Assembly (NCBI GenBank): GCA_001897475.1
Contig: MKSY01000031.1
Location: forward strand, 1 to 37,888
Length of the DNA: 37,888 bases
Source of the DNA: Alphaproteobacteria bacterium 43-37
GTDB taxonomy: Bacteria > Pseudomonadota > Alphaproteobacteria > 43-37
Direction: 5' to 3'
Below the pieces are notes generated by a model that worked only from the letters and a program-made list of their open reading frames with translations, searched no databases and had not been told where the DNA came from. Positions 34,997-37,888 of this stretch are shown here, piece after piece (positions within the stretch are counted from its first letter, which is position 1; each line of letters starts with the position of its first letter). A program made the position numbers and the translations under genes.

Positions 34997-35114
34997 ACAT
35001 CAGCCCCCCCAAAAGAATCAATGTGAACAAGCCATTCCAGTTAGCCATACTTAATCCCAAAAATGACCATGTTATTTTGTCACAGCGGGCTGGGGCTTTG
35101 TCTTCTATTAGCTT
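34920..35114. repeat. 195-bp direct repeat, right copy (coq7 5' end plus dsbB 3' end)
   Basis: The partner of 31868-32062. This copy holds the working dsbB 3' end and a dead coq7 5' end. Together the copies bound a 2857-bp block (32063-34919). Confidence 0.96.
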
Positions 35115-35456
35115 TTTGAAACCCTCAGCGTCAGTTATTCGATCTGACATCAACTGGCTATCTGTGCAGGCCATGTGCAAATGGATGATTTTGCGCTCAA
35201 GTAAGCCATGACCTATGGATAAAGCGAGGCTTAAAAAGCCAATAATCATTACAATTGAAAGCATACGTGAGCGCCATACAGCCCCCTTATTTTCCAACCA
35301 TGCCAACACAAAGCACCCGAATGAAAACGCGGCTGTTAACCACCTCGCATAGATGCATAGTTCACAAGGCTCTACGCCTAAAAATCGCCCGAAATACCAG
35401 GCGAGAATAACACTAACTCCTGCGACAAAACCTGCACCAATTGCGGCATAAAACAC
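34965..35456 (-). CDS. dsbB: Disulfide bond formation protein DsbB
   Basis: This encodes 163 residues from a GTG that follows the yqaA stop by one base; AAGGTGG lies upstream. Four membrane segments are visible. The first redox pair is PCELC (Cys31, Cys34) and the second is in the HMACTDS...PARCDK periplasmic loop, so the enzyme can pass electrons from DsbA to quinone. Length is normal. Many secreted cysteine-containing proteins in the window are possible clients. Its 3' end is inside the right copy of the 195-bp repeat. Confidence 0.94.
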   Translation of the reverse strand: MFYAAIGAGFVAGVSVILAWYFGRFLGVEPCELCIYARWLTAAFSFGCFVLAWLENKGAVWRSRMLSIVMIIGFLSLALSIGHGLLERKIIHLHMACTDSQLMSDRITDAEGFKKLIEDKAPARCDKITWSFLGLSMANWNGLFTLILLGGLMYAQKRKKSKQ

Positions 35457-35457
35457 G

Positions 35458-36036
35458 TTATATCCACCTTAGCAAGAAAAATCCAATGACGAGAATAGCC
35501 ACAGCGGCTGTCGTCACAAAGGTCAAATTTCTCTCCACAAACGAACGAACAGGCACACCATATTTCCACAACAGCCACGATACAAAATAAAAACGAGACC
35601 CCCGCGCAATGAGGGAAGCTAGGAAGAACTGCCAAAGATCATACTTCATCACACCACAACTGATGGTCACCAACTTAAAAGGCACCGGTGTAAAGCCTTT
35701 TAATGCCACGATCCAAAACCCCCAATGATGAAACTGCTCTTTGACTGTTTCAAATTTTTCCGGCGAACTCATGAGGTTGATAATTTTTGCCCCCACAGCC
35801 TCAAATAACGCCAGACCAATATAATACCCCAAAAACCCGCCTAAAACTGAGGCAACCGTGCTCACTGTCGCTATTTTGAAAGCATTCCTCCGGTTAGCCA
35901 ATGACATTGTCAAAATCATGGGATCTGGCGGAATAGGGAAAAAAGAGCTTTCAGCAAACGCGACGATAGCTAAGTACCAATAGGCATGACGATGTGACGA
36001 TAGCTGAATCACCCATGAGTACAACCTGTGCAACAC
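35458..36036 (-). CDS. YqaA/DedA-family (VTT domain) membrane protein
   Basis: This encodes 192 residues with about four to five membrane segments. The family features are AFAESSFFPIPPDPMI (28-43), the glycine-rich GGFLGYYIG, and LKGFTPVPFKLVTISCGV (the GFTPxPxK motif). DedA/YqaA proteins are thought to act as lipid scramblases or in envelope homeostasis. It is the first gene of a yqaA-dsbB unit, which, judged by the 195-bp repeats, once continued into coq7. Confidence 0.9.
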   Translation of the reverse strand: MLHRLYSWVIQLSSHRHAYWYLAIVAFAESSFFPIPPDPMILTMSLANRRNAFKIATVSTVASVLGGFLGYYIGLALFEAVGAKIINLMSSPEKFETVKEQFHHWGFWIVALKGFTPVPFKLVTISCGVMKYDLWQFFLASLIARGSRFYFVSWLLWKYGVPVRSFVERNLTFVTTAAVAILVIGFFLLRWI

Positions 36037-36169
36037 TTATCTCAACTCCCATCACCTTGTTATCAGGACGCTACACCGCAGGGCATCATAATTCAATAAT
36101 TTTATCATACCATATTTTAGTTTTTCTGATTGACCACAAATTTGTAATCGCATATGAATTTATTTTGTT

Positions 36170-36256
36170 GCCCCTGTGGCGGAACTGGTAGACGCGGCAG
36201 ACTCAAAATCTGCTTCCTTCACTGGAGTGGGAGTTCGATTCTCTTCGGGGGCACCA
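36170..36256 (+). tRNA. tRNA-Leu (anticodon CAA)
   Basis: The 87-nt sequence folds as a class II tRNA. The acceptor stem GCCCCTG pairs with CGGGGGC (one G-T pair), the anticodon stem is GCAGA/TCTGC around the loop CTCAAAA (anticodon CAA, codon UUG), there is a long variable arm (TTCCTTCACTGGAGT region), the T-loop is TTCGATTC, and the CCA end (36254-36256) is encoded. It is isolated, with a palindromic-repeat block starting about 25 bp after it. Confidence 0.97.
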
Positions 36257-36279
36257 ATATTTTTTCCGCATTACTCTTG

Positions 36280-36420
36280 CTCTTTTCCCTGACACCCTCG
36301 CTCTTTTCCCTGTCACCCTCGCGAAAGCGGGGGGCCATAAAAGCCTGGATCCCGGATCTGCGTCCGGGAAGACAAAAGTGAGTGCGGGAAAGGCAAAAGG
36401 GGTGCAGGGAAGACAAAGTG
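36280..36420. repeat. Palindromic intergenic repeats (copy C, inverted)
   Basis: The same family as 8500-8885 and 19376-19540 but in opposite orientation: CCCTGTCACCCTCGC units, the hairpin CCCTCGCGAAAGCGGGGGG, ATAAAAGCCTGGATCC, the hairpin CCCGGATCTGCGTCCGGG, then GAAGACAAAAG/GTGCGGGAAAG units. It lies between tRNA-Leu and the GIY-YIG gene. Confidence 0.9.
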
Positions 36421-36554
36421 GGTAGGGCGACATGGTACAGGATAGGGTAGCGCTGGATTCATAAATATTTTAAACGATCCCTATTCTCGTTGATTATTTG
36501 AGTAATTTCATAGATCCTTTCGCGAATGGAACCTTAATCACGGTAGCGTTTTTA

Positions 36555-36851
36555 ATGAATAAATATTGGGTCTATATCATAGCTTCTCAAAAAAATGGCA
36601 CCCTATATATTGGTGTTACAAATAATATAATTCGTCGAACTTATGAGCATAAGTCTGGTCTCATTGAGGGTTTTTCAAAAAAATATCATCTTTCAATGCT
36701 TGTGTATTTTGAGGAGTACGATGATATTCACATGGCTCTGAAAAGGGAGAAATCTTTAAAAAAATGGCGAAGAGAGTGGAAAATTCAATTAATCGAGAGA
36801 TATAATCCAGGCTGGGTTGGTTTATATACAGCGCATTTTTATAAGCCTTAA
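36555..36851 (+). CDS. GIY-YIG domain nuclease
   Basis: This encodes 98 residues from the ATG at 36555, chosen because the GIY-YIG domain begins at once (MNKYWVYIIASQ) and no upstream start has a ribosome site. Motifs are YVYI-like WVYII (5-9), TLYIGVT (16-22, YIG), the catalytic-type Arg in NIIRRTYEHK, and KREKSLKKWRR with the likely metal-binding Glu. This is the small single-domain GIY-YIG group (UPF0213-like) whose role is unclear. It is flanked on both sides by palindromic-repeat copies (C and D), which is notable since small nucleases of this kind may be linked to such repeats. Confidence 0.9.
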   Translation: MNKYWVYIIASQKNGTLYIGVTNNIIRRTYEHKSGLIEGFSKKYHLSMLVYFEEYDDIHMALKREKSLKKWRREWKIQLIERYNPGWVGLYTAHFYKP

Positions 36852-36884
36852 ATACTTTTATCCGCCCTCCTCTTCCACCATCAT

Positions 36885-36965
36885 CCTCACCCCTTTCTCT
36901 GTCACCCTCGCTCTCTTTCCCTGTCACCCTCGCGAATGCGGGGGGCCATAAAAACCCTGGGGACA
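36885..36965. repeat. Palindromic intergenic repeats (copy D, partial, inverted)
   Basis: Two or three CTGTCACCCTCGCT units and one CCCTCGCGAATGCGGGGGG hairpin followed by ATAAAAACC; the CCCGGATCTGCGTCCGGG half is missing. It has the same orientation as copy C, on the other side of the GIY-YIG gene. Confidence 0.85.
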
Positions 36966-36967
36966 AA

Positions 36968-36999
36968 AAAAGAAGCCCCTGAGGAATCCTCAAGGGCTC
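36968..36999 (-). terminator. Rho-independent terminator after the secreted Ala/Thr-rich gene
   Basis: On the minus strand GAGCCCTTGAGGATTCCTCA followed by GGGGCTT forms a GC-rich hairpin, with a T-run (CTTTTTTTG) after it. It lies 24 bp past the stop of the gene at 37023. Confidence 0.9.
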
Positions 37000-37022
37000 G
37001 GCAAGTTAAATGAAAAGCTCTG

Positions 37023-37643
37023 TTATTTACCTGTAAGAGTTGTTGCAGCAGTACTTGTTATAAGTTGACCAGTAGCGGCGATTTTAGTCGGTATTGTGGT
37101 AATTGTAACCAATGTAACTACTTTAAGAGCTGGCACTGCAAGTGTTGAGGTCACAGTTGCAGGCCCTGTTAAAACCAGGGGAGATGTGTTAGCATTAATC
37201 GTGATTTTATCTGCATTGGTTCCACCAGTAAGCAAAGTTATTGCTGGGCCAGCTACGTTAAACGTTGCAGATGTCGCTGGGCCGGCCAGGGCTATCTTGC
37301 ATGTTGAACCTCCCTTACAATAGTAGTTTACTGTGGCGCCTTTACCTAAGCTCAAGAATTTACTAGCAAAGTCCATTCCAGCAGAGTCAACAATTGTAAC
37401 CGTTGCACCGTCAGGAACAGTAACATCACCACCAGGAGTACACACAGCTGATGCAAAGTAGGTTATCCCTGTCGTAAGAGTAGCAGCAGCATTAAGGTCT
37501 GCATTTGCACCTGTTAAGATGTTAACCACATTCGCTGGTATACAAGGATCAGCAGCCTGTGCTTCGTTTGAACAAATGGAAAGGCCTGCAGAAAGGCCAG
37601 CGATAGCAAGAGCTCCACCCGTGTTAATAATCGTCTTTTTCAT
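37023..37643 (-). CDS. Secreted Ala/Thr-rich protein, possible surface protein
   Basis: This encodes 206 residues from the ATG at 37643 with AGGGAG 7 nt upstream. MKKTIINTGGALAIAGLSAG and on to AQAADPC is a signal peptide with cleavage near AQA. The mature chain is extremely rich in Ala, Thr, Val and Gly with short beta-like repeats (VTVPDGATVTIVDSAG, GATVNYYCKG, PATSATFNVAGPA), and has four Cys (DPC, AVC, YYC, STC). It looks like an exported beta-rich surface protein; no family is recognised. A strong terminator and good start signals suggest an expressed, single-gene transcript. Confidence 0.75.
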   Translation of the reverse strand: MKKTIINTGGALAIAGLSAGLSICSNEAQAADPCIPANVVNILTGANADLNAAATLTTGITYFASAVCTPGGDVTVPDGATVTIVDSAGMDFASKFLSLGKGATVNYYCKGGSTCKIALAGPATSATFNVAGPAITLLTGGTNADKITINANTSPLVLTGPATVTSTLAVPALKVVTLVTITTIPTKIAATGQLITSTAATTLTGK

Positions 37644-37888
37644 GAAAAAACTCCCTAAAATTATAAAATCCGTTAAGGAACTGCAAAAAAATTCACAATC
37701 TCAAACGCCAATCTACGCGTTATTGCCAAATAAACTGTTAATAATAGATAAAATTATTGGCGTCAGTTTATGAAACTTAAGGATTCTGGTCGCTTGAAGG
37801 CGCACACCCTCCCTCATGCGCTCCCTCGCGCTCTATGTGTCAGGTATGAAGAAAGTGTTGCTTAAGTTCTGAGAAAGTTGTGCAATGG
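37644..37888. other. Upstream region of the secreted protein, no gene seen
   Basis: On the minus strand TATAAT at 37665-37660 lies just before the ribosome site and could be a -10 box, which would give a very short leader; the -35 is weak. The rest, to the window end, is AT-rich and then has a stretch with CCCTCCCTC/GCTCCCTCGCGCTC. I see no coding frame or hairpin of note. Confidence 0.4.

Noticed and set aside
31913-35114. Transposon with target-site duplication
   Set aside because: No transposase or terminal inverted repeats, and 195 bp is far too long for a transposase target duplication.
36154-36433. Frames on both strands over tRNA-Leu and repeat copy C
   Set aside because: They are made of tRNA and repeat sequence; the tRNA and hairpins explain the region.
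36170-36965. tRNA-Leu as an integration site of a genomic island
   Set aside because: No integrase and no repeat of the tRNA 3' end downstream; the following sequence is the common repeat family.
1-37888. CRISPR array, toxin-antitoxin pair, restriction system or prophage
   Set aside because: No regularly spaced repeats, paired small genes with known motifs, methyltransferase motifs or phage genes were seen.

Overview
The window looks like chromosomal DNA of an alphaproteobacterium, probably host-associated (Holosporales/Paracaedibacter-like; this placement is inference). The main support is the block dusB, NtrC C-terminal domain, ntrY, ntrX, trkA, HAD phosphatase, hfq, hflX on the minus strand at 20.9-29.6 kb, which is a typical alphaproteobacterial order. 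Base composition is moderately AT-rich. Many small proteins with signal peptides and no recognisable family, a secreted PI-PLC-like protein, a secreted lipase-like protein and a salvage-type queuosine module all fit life with a eukaryotic host. I see no CRISPR array, integrase, transposase, rRNA or phage structural gene.

Layout. 1-1.4 kb: a PI-PLC X-domain protein (cut by the window edge) and a small secreted protein, divergent from a LysR regulator (1.7-2.7 kb). 2.7-3.3 kb: a gene-poor stretch with a 91-bp relic copy of the PI-PLC gene. 3.3-7.2 kb: bifunctional PutA overlapping an alpha/beta hydrolase of prolyl-aminopeptidase type. 7.3-8.5 kb: a GT4 glycosyltransferase, then a block of palindromic repeats. 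8.9-10.4 kb: dapB-nth. 10.5-12.3 kb: a ribokinase-like kinase overlapping thiM. 12.4-13.5 kb: two small secreted proteins. 13.6-16.6 kb: rpmB with its terminator, then yhhQ-tgt-upp (queuosine-precursor import and insertion, uracil salvage). 16.7-19.3 kb: three secreted proteins of unknown function, ending in a 31-bp triplicated sequence and a second palindromic-repeat block.

19.6-22.5 kb: hfq, hflX and a DEAD-box helicase, all overlapping or nearly so. 22.6-29.6 kb: HAD phosphatase, trkA, ntrX, ntrY, a stand-alone Fis-like protein corresponding to the NtrC C-terminus, and dusB. 29.7-31.3 kb: ispD-ispF-pgpA, overlapping by 4 bp each. 31.4-36.0 kb: what was probably once a yqaA-dsbB-coq7 operon is now split by a 2.86-kb block (a frameshifted secreted lipase-like gene and two tandem paralogous membrane proteins) flanked by 195-bp direct repeats of the dsbB/coq7 junction. 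36.2-37.9 kb: tRNA-Leu(CAA), a GIY-YIG nuclease between two copies of the palindromic repeat, and a secreted Ala/Thr-rich protein with a clear terminator.

The most interesting points are: a Tgt whose substrate-pocket motif departs from the bacterial preQ1 type and carries a Gly where Zymomonas has Val233, next to a YhhQ transporter, suggesting direct queuine salvage; a dusB-fis-like arrangement made by erosion of ntrBC; and the direct-repeat-flanked insertion between dsbB and coq7.
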